From NCBI GenBank assembly GCA_040954595.2, contig CM082591.2, forward strand, positions 9,920,001 to 9,984,000: a DNA stretch of 64,000 bases. Reading direction: 5' to 3'. The notes beneath the pieces are model-generated. The model searched no databases. It was not told the DNA's origin and worked only from the letters and a program-made list of their open reading frames with translations. The position numbers and the translations under genes were made by a program. This document shows positions 36,596 to 46,800 of this stretch, piece by piece (position 1 is the stretch's first letter; each line of letters starts with the position of its first letter). Origin of the DNA: Balanoglossus misakiensis (Eukaryota > Hemichordata).

Positions 36596-37330
36596 AGGTC
36601 CCATTTGGTATGTACCATGGGCCTTATGGAATCAGTTGCGTCTGTATTTATGTATGGATGTACTGTATTTTCGCGAGTTAAATTTTTCGCGATATCGAGA
36701 GAGGCCACTGTTTCGCGAGTATTAATTTTCGCGTTCTCTTATTTCATTCACTGCATCGTTAACTTCAAAAACAATTGACGTGACTTTTTATTTTCACGTT
36801 ATTTTGGCTCTCGCGTATTTGGCGAAAATTAATTGCTCGCGAAAATAAAGTGTTTTATAGTATGTCTGTCTGTTTGTATGGATGTATGTCTGTATGTCCG
36901 TCCACATCAAAAACTTGAAAACCGTTGTGCGTATCACCTCGATATTTGGTGTGCAGATGCAGGCTGGGCTGTAGATTGGAGTTTGTTAACATGAAGTTGT
37001 CATTACCAAATATATGCAAATTAGCTGGAAAAATGTGAAATTGGTCAAAACTCGCAAAACTCAACAACTGCTGGTCAGATTGATTTGGAAATTGGTATGC
37101 AAGTACCTTATGTCTACCTCATACAGTCCTGTATGTTTTGAGCTAATTTTGATTTTCTATTTTTGATGCATTTGTTTGTATTTTTCAACATTATTGGTAA
37201 AAAATCTTCATCTGAATCTAAAATTACCGTCGAATCATCCAGTGTGAGTTAGCACTGTAATTAGCAAAAGTTATAAATCCACAGTTACCCAGCAAATTTG
37301 ATATAATGCTTCACATAGGTATTGGTTTTG
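36596..37330. repeat. GGTCCC-hairpin repeat copy 5, interrupted by a MITE
   Basis: Same word order as copies 1-4, split by the element at 36663-36860. After the element the repeat resumes with TGTATGTCCGTCCACATC and GATATTTGGTGTG. Confidence 0.65.
36663..36860. mobile_element. MITE with TCGCGA-rich inverted ends and TA duplication
   Basis: Left part TACTGTATTTTCGCGAG and right part CTCGCGAAAATAAA..TATAGTA are inverted. TA lies on both sides (36661-36662 and 36861-36862). Multiple TTCGCG words occur inside (TTTCGCGAGTATTAATTTTC and others). It sits cleanly within a GGTCCC repeat, whose flanking halves remain collinear. TA duplication suggests Tc1/mariner, but the superfamily is uncertain. Confidence 0.7.
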
Positions 37331-38919
37331 AACATCCTTCAGAAAGGGTATGAATATTTTAAAATTTTTACTGTTGCAACCCAGACTAGTTTATTTCTGA
37401 ATAAACAGAGAAATGACAACCGGATAGATTATTCTTCTGTACCAAAGACATATGCAGACACAAGAAATAGTCTGAACATTATCAGTACATTACTAAAACA
37501 GTGTAGGTACATTGTACTATAAACTGAGGAAGATTAGTGACTATTGTTTGCCAAAAATTTTCCCAAGTCAGTTCTCAAGCATATCAGAATAGTAGCTTTG
37601 AGTAGCAAAGTGTGATGATTTAAAATGTAAAAAGACAACACCAATCTCTAGCTCTGCTCTCAGCACTGCAAAAGTTATCAGACAGGTAGATAGATGTTCA
37701 GTCATCCTATGTCTGTCAACACTTTTCTTTTCTGAAATCACTGGTGCAAGTGCTTTCAAATTTGGTGTGCAGGTTTCTTGGGGTAGTGAAGTACTGCGTG
37801 TTCAAATTGTGTTGAATTCTGCATATTTGTAGTTTGGAACAATTTTTTGCTGTTTTTGGAAGAAAAAAGCTAAGCTCGTAGATTACTTTGACTTTGCAGG
37901 TTTCTAGGTATGATACAAGTTGTTTCTTCAAAATATGGTGAAATTTGCATATTTGGGGGGAAATTTTCTCTGAAATTTAGTATGGATCTCCCTGAGGTAT
38001 GTGACATAATCTGTAATTTTGTATTTTGGAGACAGTTGCCTTTTTATACAAACAAAAAATCTTGTCAGAATATGCATGTCTGATTGCCATGTCCACAGGG
38101 GTGATCTAATTTTATTTACATTATAACCGAATCTGTAAAGTTTTCATAATGATCTTTAAAATAGGTACGTCTAATTGATTTGATGATTGGTATGAATTGT
38201 CCCTTGGTGATCATAGTCAATGCTTTTGAAATTCTGCTGAATATTGCATTATTATTTTGTCCGAGTCTGAATAGTAGTCATCTTCTCTGAAACCCCTTGA
38301 CCTAAGTCAGGTGTCAAATAGTACAATTTGCAGATTTGTTGCATTGGAGATATTGTTGCAGTTTTTGAAATTCAAGATGGCTGCCAATGTCTGTGTTAAC
38401 TCTATGGAAAAACATTTATGTAAATACTTTTCTGAAAACAAGGTGGTGAACATCACATTTTTGTTTACAAACAGTAATAGAAATAGCTATCATTGTTTCT
38501 TAAAATCTTAACTTGTAGGATTCTTTTTCAATCTCTGGCATCTGCAGAGACAATTAAACAACTCTATAAAAAGTCTTATTGCTTAGTACTGACACGAGGT
38601 GGTAAAAAGATGTGCAGCTTTTGACTTCTTACAGGCTTACACTTTGTTAGTAATATGAGTCCCTATTGGTATTGTGCTGGGTTTTTAGGAGCTTGGGCCC
38701 CATTCCCTGGATATTTTGTACACCTTGCTCTGAAAACCTGCCACACCTATGCTTCTTGAATTTGTCACAGTTGTCCTTGCCAATGAGTGTGCACCTTGAA
38801 ATTCAAATCAGTCATTTGACCTGGCAGCCATATTCAATTGAAATTTTTAAATTAATGCAAATTAGCTGGGAAAATTTGAAATTGGTCAAAACTCAGAAAC
38901 TCGACAACCACTGGTCAGA
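37331..38919. other. AT-rich region, decayed repeats, no gene seen
   Basis: About 37740-38240 shows more of the decayed blocks of about 140 bp (TTTGGTGTGCAGG, GTGAAATTTGCATATTTG). Short frames of 63-85 codons lack recognisable content. Confidence 0.5.
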
Positions 38920-39306
38920 TTGATTTGACAATTGGTATGCAAGTACCTTATGTCAACCACATACAGTCCTGTATTTTGAATAGTTTGAATGTTCTATTTT
39001 TAATCATTTTTTGCCTTTTTCTTCATTTTTGGTAAAAAATCTACTTTTCTAGAATTGATGAGACGACTTCTTTGAAATTTAGTATGAAGCTTCATATAGG
39101 TGATATGAGTTACCATACTTTTGTTAAAATGTAGGAAATTTGCATATTCATAATTTTGGAGCAATTTCGGCCTTTTTTTATTTTTTTTTTCTAAAACCGC
39201 TTGTTACATTGCTTTGAAATTTATTAGTCATATTAGGGGTAGCCCAAGTAAAATTTGCATGTATGTTTTTCAAATCAACTTGATGAATTGAATAGTATAT
39301 TTTTGG
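38920..39306. repeat. Direct duplicate, first copy
   Basis: Matches 40039-40436 (offset 1119 bp), from TGATTTGACAATTGGTATGC to TTGAATAGTATATTTTTG, with scattered differences and small indels. Confidence 0.85.
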
Positions 39307-40038
39307 GATGATTTTTGCCATTTTTGGTCAAAACTCTTCTCAGAACCCCCCACAGTACGTGAAATATCCCATGAAGCATTCTGATTTGTACAACCAGAGA
39401 TTACTCGGTCAAACCAGGCAAAGTTCACATGTGTAGAGAAAATTGTAGACCACTAATACAAATTTTGAGAGCATGCTTTAAAGGCGAATGTTATTGTCAA
39501 TTACCATTTCAAATGATAAACAAAATCATGCATTATTGAAAGAGGAGATACAAATTTTATAAAATAAGCAATTGCATAGCCAGCCGATACAAAAAAGTTT
39601 GAAGTAAAACAGGGACACTTGAAACACTTGTTTAATCAAACAAAAAGATATTGATTTTTTTCTATTGACAGAACAATGGAAATTTACATGTTAACTTTCA
39701 ACAGAGACTGGCCACCTCAGTTAGTCATTGCTTCTTTCCTCTTAAGTGTGACATTTGACGTACATGAATGAATACTTTGATTTCTATGGCTTTTAAATTT
39801 TGATTTTGAAATTTTCACTCTAATTCCTCAACATAATTTTTCTAAATAAATCTTAATACAGTTATATGTACTTCATATCATTCTTAGTATCTAAAACAGA
39901 AAGTAATTAAATGGACAATCTCGATGATACAAATAATGGAGAATTGTGGGTAAAATATCGTACTGTTCCCCCTCTACCCCCACTGCTTTAAAATTTGATT
40001 TAAAGGGTTCAGGGTTTGTTCTCATGATAATTTACAGA
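39307..40038. other. AT-rich spacer, no gene seen
   Basis: Near its end, 39990-40037 (TTCAGGGTTTGTTCTCATGA and neighbours) resembles 40700-40744 inside the LINE fragment. A small piece of that element may therefore have been duplicated too. Confidence 0.5.
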
Positions 40039-40436
40039 TTGATTTGACAATTGGTATGCAAGTACCTTATGTCAACCACATACAATCCTGTATTTTTTGA
40101 ACTAATAGTTTGAATGTTCTATTTTATGCATTTTTTGCCTTTTTCCTCATTTGTGGTAAAAAATCTACTTTTCTAGAATTGATGAGTCAACTTCTTTGAA
40201 ATTTTAGTATGAAGCTTCATATAGGTGATATGAGTTACAAGACTTTTGTTGAAATGTTGCAAAATTTGCATATTGATAATTTTGGAGCAATTTCAGCCTT
40301 GTTTAATTAATTTTTTTTCTCTAAAACCGCTTGTTCCATTGCTTTAAAATTTGTTAGTCATGTTAGGGGTAGCTCAAGTAAGATTTGCATGTATGTTTTT
40401 CAAATCAACTTGATGAATTGAATAGTATATTTTTGA
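40039..40436. repeat. Direct duplicate, second copy
   Basis: Partner of 38920-39306. It ends at TTTTTGAGGGA, where the LINE fragment begins. Confidence 0.85.
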
Positions 40437-40440
40437 GGGA

Positions 40441-40745
40441 TCAAATCAAATCAAATCAAAACAAACATTTATAAAGCGCCAGAATCAATAACAATGTTAT
40501 TTCCAAAGGCGCTGAAAGTATAACATCAGTGTTCGTAGGCTTTGACAAATAGAAATGTCTTGAGTTTTTGTTTGAAAATGTTGAGACTAGAAGCCTGTTG
40601 AATGTCAGATGGCAGAGAATTGTTTTGAGTCTGTACTTTGGTACACACAACTGGTTCCTTGAGCTGAAGCGCAGAGCCCGACTAGGCTTATATGATTTTC
40701 GATTTGATTTGGTTTCAGGGTGTTTTCTCATGATGATTTACAAAA
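40441..40745 (-). mobile_element. 5'-truncated non-LTR retrotransposon (LINE), 3' end
   Basis: On the minus strand, 40669-40526 reads a reverse-transcriptase C-terminal tail containing NSLPSDIQQASSLNIFK followed by a KLKTFLF block and a TGA stop (complement of 40526-40528). The pattern (W)NSLP..I..A.SL..FK..LKT.LF is the familiar last segment of CR1/L2/Rex-like ORF2 proteins. The 3' UTR contains GGCGCTTTATAAATGTTTG and ends in a TTTGA microsatellite tail (four TCAAA units at 40441-40460 on the plus strand), as is usual for these LINEs. A 91-codon frame on the same strand is out of phase with this tail. Only the extreme 3' end is present, and the usual Trp before NSLP is replaced by Asn, so the fragment is decayed. 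The right boundary is approximate. Confidence 0.8.
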
Positions 40746-41469
40746 CCTATGACTGTTTACTTTGAAATTTGAGTAGGAAGTTAATTGGATGTGTTTGTTT
40801 AGATAATGGAATCAAATAAAGTTATTCATTATTCACCTTCATTCTTCACCTCATTTCATTTATTGGCTGGTTTGTCTATTGTATCAGGGCAGAGTACTTG
40901 CCATCCCACCCCACCGATACAAACTTTGAGTGGCAAAAGAAAAATTTGTCGTAACATTGAGTTAATTTGCTTTTGGGCTCACTAAAATGCAACTTTGAGC
41001 TCTGTATTTGTACAAAATTTTCATTAATTGGCTGGTTTGTCTATTGTACCAGGCCAGCATACATAAGATCAAGATGTTTTCGGGGCTGGGGGCATCATAT
41101 TTTATTGCCTCTCTATGTGTGTGTCTGTCTGTCTGTACTCCTGTGTAGACATTTTCTAGTGTAATCACTAAATGAGACCACAGTGACCTTGACGCTGTTT
41201 TTTGCGATTTTCAATGACCCCAGGGTAACCTTTGACCAGCTTTCATATATCTTGGTATTCACTGCAGAATACAGCCTTGGCATACCCTGGTAACCATGGG
41301 AACCGTTTGGGCCCCACCAATGGTGCTGGCAGCGTTAATTTTTAAATGATTTCTTCTTATCGTTTTCTTTATCAATGATGATGACTTGATCTAATCAGAT
41401 TATAAAAATAATTTCATTCTTTTTTTACATTAGGTTCTTTGGTAACACTGCTGCTGGTGGGAGTGTAAA
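40746..41469. other. No gene seen; splice-acceptor-like word near the end
   Basis: Unique sequence. GTGTGTCTGTCTGTCTGT lies near 41118. TTTTTTTACATTAG|GTTCTTTGG (about 41420-41442) resembles a splice acceptor and is echoed at about 42058-42079 (TTTTTTTCAATAG|GTTCATTGG), as if this block had been duplicated around the minisatellite. Confidence 0.5.
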
Positions 41470-41999
41470 ATTGGTAACGACGCCGCCACCTAATACTGTA
41501 CTGGATAGATGAATGTAATACTTGTAACGACGCCGCCACCTAATACTGTACTGGAGGGATGAACTTAATACTTGTAACGACGCCGCCACCTAATACTGTA
41601 CTGGAGGGAGGAACTTAATACTTGTAACGACGCCGCCATCTAATACTGTACTGGAGGGAGGAACTTAATACTTGTAACGACGCCGCCACCTAATACTGTA
41701 CTGGAGAGAGGAACTTAATACTTGTAACGACGCCGCCACCTAATACTGTACTGGAGGGAGGAACTTAAACTTGTAACGACGCCGCCACCTAATACTGTAC
41801 TGGAGGGAGGAACTTAAACTTGTAACGACGCCGCCACCTAATACTGTACTGGAGGGAGGAACTTAATACTTGTAACAACGCCGCCACCTAATACTGTACT
41901 GAAGGGAGGAACTTAAACTTGTAACGACGCCGCCACCTAATACTGTACTGGAGGGATGAACTTAATACTTGTAACGACGCCAGATGATGCTTCTGTGAC
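41470..41999. repeat. 50-bp GC-rich minisatellite
   Basis: About 10.5 copies of a unit containing GTAACGACGCCGCCACC, TAATACTGTACTGGAGGGA and GGAACTTAATACTT. Most are 50 bp; several are 48 bp through loss of two bases in AACTTAATACTTG. Since 50 is not a multiple of 3, protein coding is unlikely. Edge copies are degenerate (41470-41520 and 41970-42020). Confidence 0.95.
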
Positions 42000-42129
42000 C
42001 AGAGGGATGAACGACGCCATGATTTGTTGATCTGATCTAATTAATAATATTCATCCTTTTTTTTCAATAGGTTCATTGGTATTATCATCGCCGGAGGGAG
42101 TCTAATCAATATCTACAACAACGCCGCAC

Positions 42130-42345
42130 CAGATAACAATATCAAAACCAGAGGGATGCAGTCAATAGGTTAGGCTAATAAAAATGGTTTAATCTGAGGG
42201 AATGGTAATAGGTTGGTGTATGAATATGTTAGGGTAATAAAAAATGGTATAATCTAACAGAATGGTGAAGGGTTGGTGTATGAATAGGTTAGGCTAATAA
42301 AAATGGTATAATCTAATGGAATGGTGAAGGGTTGGTGTATGATGA
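42130..42345. repeat. Imperfect AT-rich tandem repeat of about 65 bp
   Basis: Three copies with GGTTAGGCTAATAAAAATGG, TATAATCTAA, GGAATGGTGAAGGGTTGGTG and TATGAAT. Downstream to about 42720 the sequence keeps GGTAT/ATAATAA words without a clear period. Confidence 0.8.
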
Positions 42346-42763
42346 CTAATAAAACAGTGTGCACAAGGGTACTATAACAAAACTGTCTGCAAGGGTATAA
42401 TATTATGGTTTCAAGGGTATGATAAGTAATAAAAATACTATAAAATCATGAGTAATGCCACGTGGTAAATAAAAACTGTACATGTACAGAGGGTAAATAC
42501 CGGTATAATATATAAGGGTGTAAACATCAATGGTGTAATAATAAAAAATGGGTAACACAAGGTTTTGGTGGTATAATAATAATAATAAAATGGTATTAAC
42601 TTGATGGTATAAACATTATGGGATGTGTATAAATGGTGTTAATATTACAAAGGTATGATGATTAGTTGGGGTGTAATAATAAGAAACTTAAAATCATTGG
42701 GTAATTTATTAGGGTCAGGTTGGGTATAATAATTGTTGCTATGCATTCGTGTAATAATTGTCT
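42346..42763. other. Simple AT-rich sequence, no gene
   Basis: Degenerate GGTATAATAAT and AATAATAAAA words with no fixed period. Nothing else is seen. Confidence 0.5.
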
Positions 42764-42968
42764 GCGGATTTTTTGCAGCATTACCCGCGTTCGCGTTCTT
42801 CATTGCAGGTCGCTCGTCGTGTAATGGAATTTCGCCGTGTGCCCGTTTGATTCGCCGATGGATTTTTTACAACGTTACCCGCGTTCGCGTTCTTCATCGC
42901 AGTTCGCTCGTCGTGTAATGGAATTTCGCTGTGTGCCCGGTTGATTCGCCGATGGATTTTTTGCTTTC
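42764..42968. repeat. 94-bp tandem duplication
   Basis: Two near-identical copies plus the start of a third, containing GATTTTTT, TTACCCGCGTTCGCGTTCTT, CGCTCGTCGTGTAATGGAAT and GTGTGCCCG. It is CpG-rich compared with its surroundings. Confidence 0.9.
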
Positions 42969-43398
42969 GTCATCGTAATTCCCGCATCAACACGAATCCT
43001 CAATCTCACGCAACAACAATACATCAAAATGTACACAGAAAAATAGGAGTCGGCAAGACAATTCTGGTTAGTTTGAGCCCCAACCTTTTAAAATTCACAA
43101 CGGGGTAGGGGGCAGTTTTTCCTCATTTTATATTTGGCTCGAGGTTTTTAACTGTCCCCAGGCGCGTAAAGTTAGTTAGTTTATCACACAGAATGTAATT
43201 ATCTTGCTTGATTTAAAAAACACTAAAATTGTATGGGGGAGCTTCTTGCGATTTGCACTTAAGAAACTGATGGTTTTTACCCATAGATAATATTTAGTAT
43301 TAAGCACATAATTGCCTGGAAATAAAAATTAACTCAAGGGTAGAATGCAACAGTTAATTTTGTGCAATATCAACAGGAGCTATTTTGGCACATTTTTT
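42969..43398. other. No feature recognised
   Basis: Unique AT-rich sequence without supported frames, repeats or motifs. Confidence 0.5.
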
Positions 43399-43505
43399 CA
43401 GTTTGATAAACACTGTTTTTGCTCATTGTTTCATTTCGACCACATTATTTCAGTTTGATAAACACTGTTTTTGCTCATTGTTTCATTTCGACCACTTTTG
43501 TCACC
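43399..43505. repeat. 52-bp direct duplication
   Basis: CAGTTTGATAAACACTGTTT and the following TTGCTCATTGTTTCATTTCG begin at 43399 and again at 43451. Confidence 0.9.
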
Positions 43506-43618
43506 TTGTTTCAAATTGAATGCTGTTTGACCACTATACTTGGGGTAATTGTTCCAAATTGGTATGCAAGATATTTTACATCAGCAGTTAGCCATCTAGC
43601 CACACTTTAGCTGCACAG

Positions 43619-43746
43619 CATATGAAAAATAATGAAATTCATGCAAAAAGCAAAAAAGTATTATGGGTATAATGCTATTGCAGCATTGGCGGTTCGACTC
43701 CGTCGATACTTACTTTGAAGCATAAGTCTTCATTATTTTTCATATG
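43619..43746. other. Long inverted repeat enclosing a tRNA-like fold
   Basis: The outer arms CATATGAAAAATAATGAA (43619-43636) and its exact complement (43729-43746) enclose 43656-43712. That inner part folds into a 7-bp acceptor-like stem (AAGTATT with GATACTT, one G-T pair), a 5-bp stem AATGC/GCATT around a 7-base loop, and a 5-bp T-arm GGCGG/CCGTC (one G-T pair) around TTCGACT, with GGTTCGACTCC matching the pol III B box. There is no D arm and no A box, no extra-arm bases, and the base before the putative anticodon is not U. It could be a decayed tRNA-derived element, a mitochondrial-like tRNA remnant, or chance within a MITE. Confidence 0.4.
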
Positions 43747-43872
43747 TAATAAATAAAACTATTCCAAATTCATATCTTTGTTTTCAGTTAGTGCTTTTGC
43801 TTCAGTTAGGGGGCCCACACTTACCAAACCTGTCTTGCCATCTTTTCACATTTCTTCAACAGTAGGCAGTAT

Positions 43873-46800
43873 TTGATCAAATTGACCCACAAATCACTCA
43901 AAATTAATAGGCAGGATACTGTCCACTCTGGCCTGGTTACTGTCTGGCCAGGTTAATGTTGACGCAAAGGTTGACCACACCAAACACTCAAAATTAACGG
44001 GCACGACACTGGCCACTCTGGCCTGGTTAATTAATGTTGACGCAAAGGTTGACCCCACCAAACACTCAAAATTAATGGGCACGACACTGGCCACTAGCTC
44101 TGCATGGCCTGGTTAATCAATGCTGACGCAAAGGTTGACCCCACCAAACACTCAAAATTAATGGGCACGACACTGGCCACAAGCTCTGGCCTGGTTAATC
44201 AATGCTGACGCAAAGGTTGACCCCACCAAACACTCAAAATTAATTGGCACGACACTGGCCACTAGCTCTGGCCTGGTTAATCAATGCTGACGCAAAGGTT
44301 GACCCCACCAAACACTCAAAATTAATGGGCACGACACTGGCCACTAGCTCTGGCCTGGTTAATCAATGCTGACGCAAAGGTTGACCCCACCAAACACTCA
44401 AAATTAATGGGCACGACACTGGCCACTAGCTCTGGCCTGGTTAATCAATGCTGACGCAAAGGTTGACCCCACCAAACACTCAAAATTAATGGGCACGACA
44501 CTGGCCACTAGCTCTGGCCTGGTTAATCAATGCTGACGCAAAGGTTGACCCCACCAAACACTCAAAATTAATGGGCACGACACTGGCCACTAGCTCTGGC
44601 CTGGTAAATCAATGCTGACGCAAAGGTTGACCCCACCAAACACTCAAAATTAATGGGCACGACACTGGCCACTAGCTCTGCATGGCCTGGTTAATCAATG
44701 CTGACGCAAAGGTTGACCCCACCAAACACTCAAAATTAATGGGCACGACACTGGCCACTAGCTCTGCATGGCCTGGTTAATCAATGTTGACGCAAAGGTT
44801 GACCCCACCAAACACTCAAAATTAATGGGCACGACACTGGCCACTAGTTCTGCATGGCCTGGTTAATCAATGTTGACGCAAAGGTTGACCCCACCAAACA
44901 CTCAAAATTGATGGGCACGACACTGGCCACTAGCTCTGCATGGCCTGGCTAATCAAGGTTGACGCAAAGGTTGACCCTACCAAACAGTCAAAATTAATGG
45001 GCACGACACTGGCCACTAGCTCTGGCCCGGTTAAGCAATGCTGACGCAAAGGTTGACCCCACCAAACACTCAAAATTAATGGGCACGACACTGGCCACTA
45101 GCTCTGGCCTGGTTAATCAATGCTGACGCAAAGGTTGACCCCACCAAACACTCAAAATTAATGGGCACGACACTGGCCTCTAGCTCTGCCCTGGTTAATC
45201 AATGCTGACGCAAAGGTTGACCCCACCAAACACTCAAAATTAATGGGCACGACACTGGCCACTAGCTCTGGCCTTGTTAATCAATGCTGACGCAAAGGTT
45301 GACCCCACCAAACACTCAAAATCAATGGGCACGACACTGGCCACTAGCTCTGCATGGCCTGGTTAATCAATGCTGACGCAAAGGTTGACCCCACCAAACA
45401 CTCAAAATTAATGGGCACAACACTGGCCACTAGCTCTGCATGGCCTGGTTAATCAATGTTGACGCAAAGGTTGACCCCACCAAACACTCAAAATTAATGG
45501 GCACGACACTGGCCACTAGCTCTGCATCGCCTGGTTAATCAATGTTGACGCAAAGGTTGACCCCACCAAACACTCAAAATTGATGGGCACGACACTGGCC
45601 ACTAGCTCTGCATGGCCTGGTTAATCAATGTTGACGCAAAGGTTGACCCCACCAAACACTCAAAATTGATGGGCACGACACTGGCCACTAGCTCTGGCCT
45701 AGCTAATCAATGTTGACGCAAAGGTTGACCCCACCAAACACTCAAAATTGATGGGCACGACACTGGCCACTAGCTCTGCATGGCCTGGTTAATCAATGCT
45801 GACGCAAAGGTTGACCCCACCAAACACTCAAAATTAATGGGCACGACACTGGCCACTAGCTCTGGCCTGGTTAATCAATGCTGACGCAAAGGTTGACCCC
45901 ACCAAACACTCAAAAGTAATGGGCACGACACTGGCCACTAGCTCTGGCCTGGTTAATCAATGCTGACGCAAAGGTTGACCCCACCAAACACTCAAAATTA
46001 ATGGGCACGACACTGGCCACTAGCTCTGGCCTGGTAAATCAATGCTGACGCAAAGGTTGACCCCACCAAACACTCAAAATTAATGGGCACGACACTGGCC
46101 ACTAGCTCTGCATGGCCTGGTAAATCAATGCTGACGCAAAGGTTGACCCCACCAAACACTCAAAATTAATGGGCACGACACTGGCCACTAGCTCTGCATG
46201 GCCTGGTTAATCAATGTTGACGCAAAGGTTGACCCCACCAAACACTCAAAATTGATGGGCACGACACTGGCCACTAGCTCTGCATGGCCTGGTTAATCAA
46301 TGCTGACGCAAAGGTTGACCCCACCAAACACTCAAAATTAATGGGCACGACACTGGCCACTAGCTCTGCATGGCCTGGTTAATCAATGTTGACGCAAAGG
46401 TTGACCCCACCAAATACTCAAAATTAATGGGCACGACACTGGCCACTAGCTCTGCATGGCCTGGTTAATCAATGTTGACGCAAAGGTTGACCCCACCAAA
46501 CACTCAAAATTGATGGGCACGACACTGGCCACTAGCTCTGGCCTAGGTAATCAATGTTGACGCAAAGGTTGACCCCACCAAACACTCAAAATTGATGGGC
46601 ACGACACTGGCCACTAGCTCTGCATGGCCTGGCTAATCAAGGTTGACGCAAAGGTTGACCCTACCAAACAGTCAAAATTAATGGGCACGACACTGGCCAC
46701 TAGCTCTGGCCTGGTTAAGCAATGCTGACGCAAAGGTTGACCCCACCAAACACTCAAAATTAATGGGCACGACACTGGCCACTAGCTCTGGCCTGGTTAA

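Noticed and set aside
23454-43872. tRNA, 5S or snRNA genes in the island
   Set aside because: No canonical A plus B box pair, Sm site or snRNA core was found. The only B box (43691) lacks an A box.
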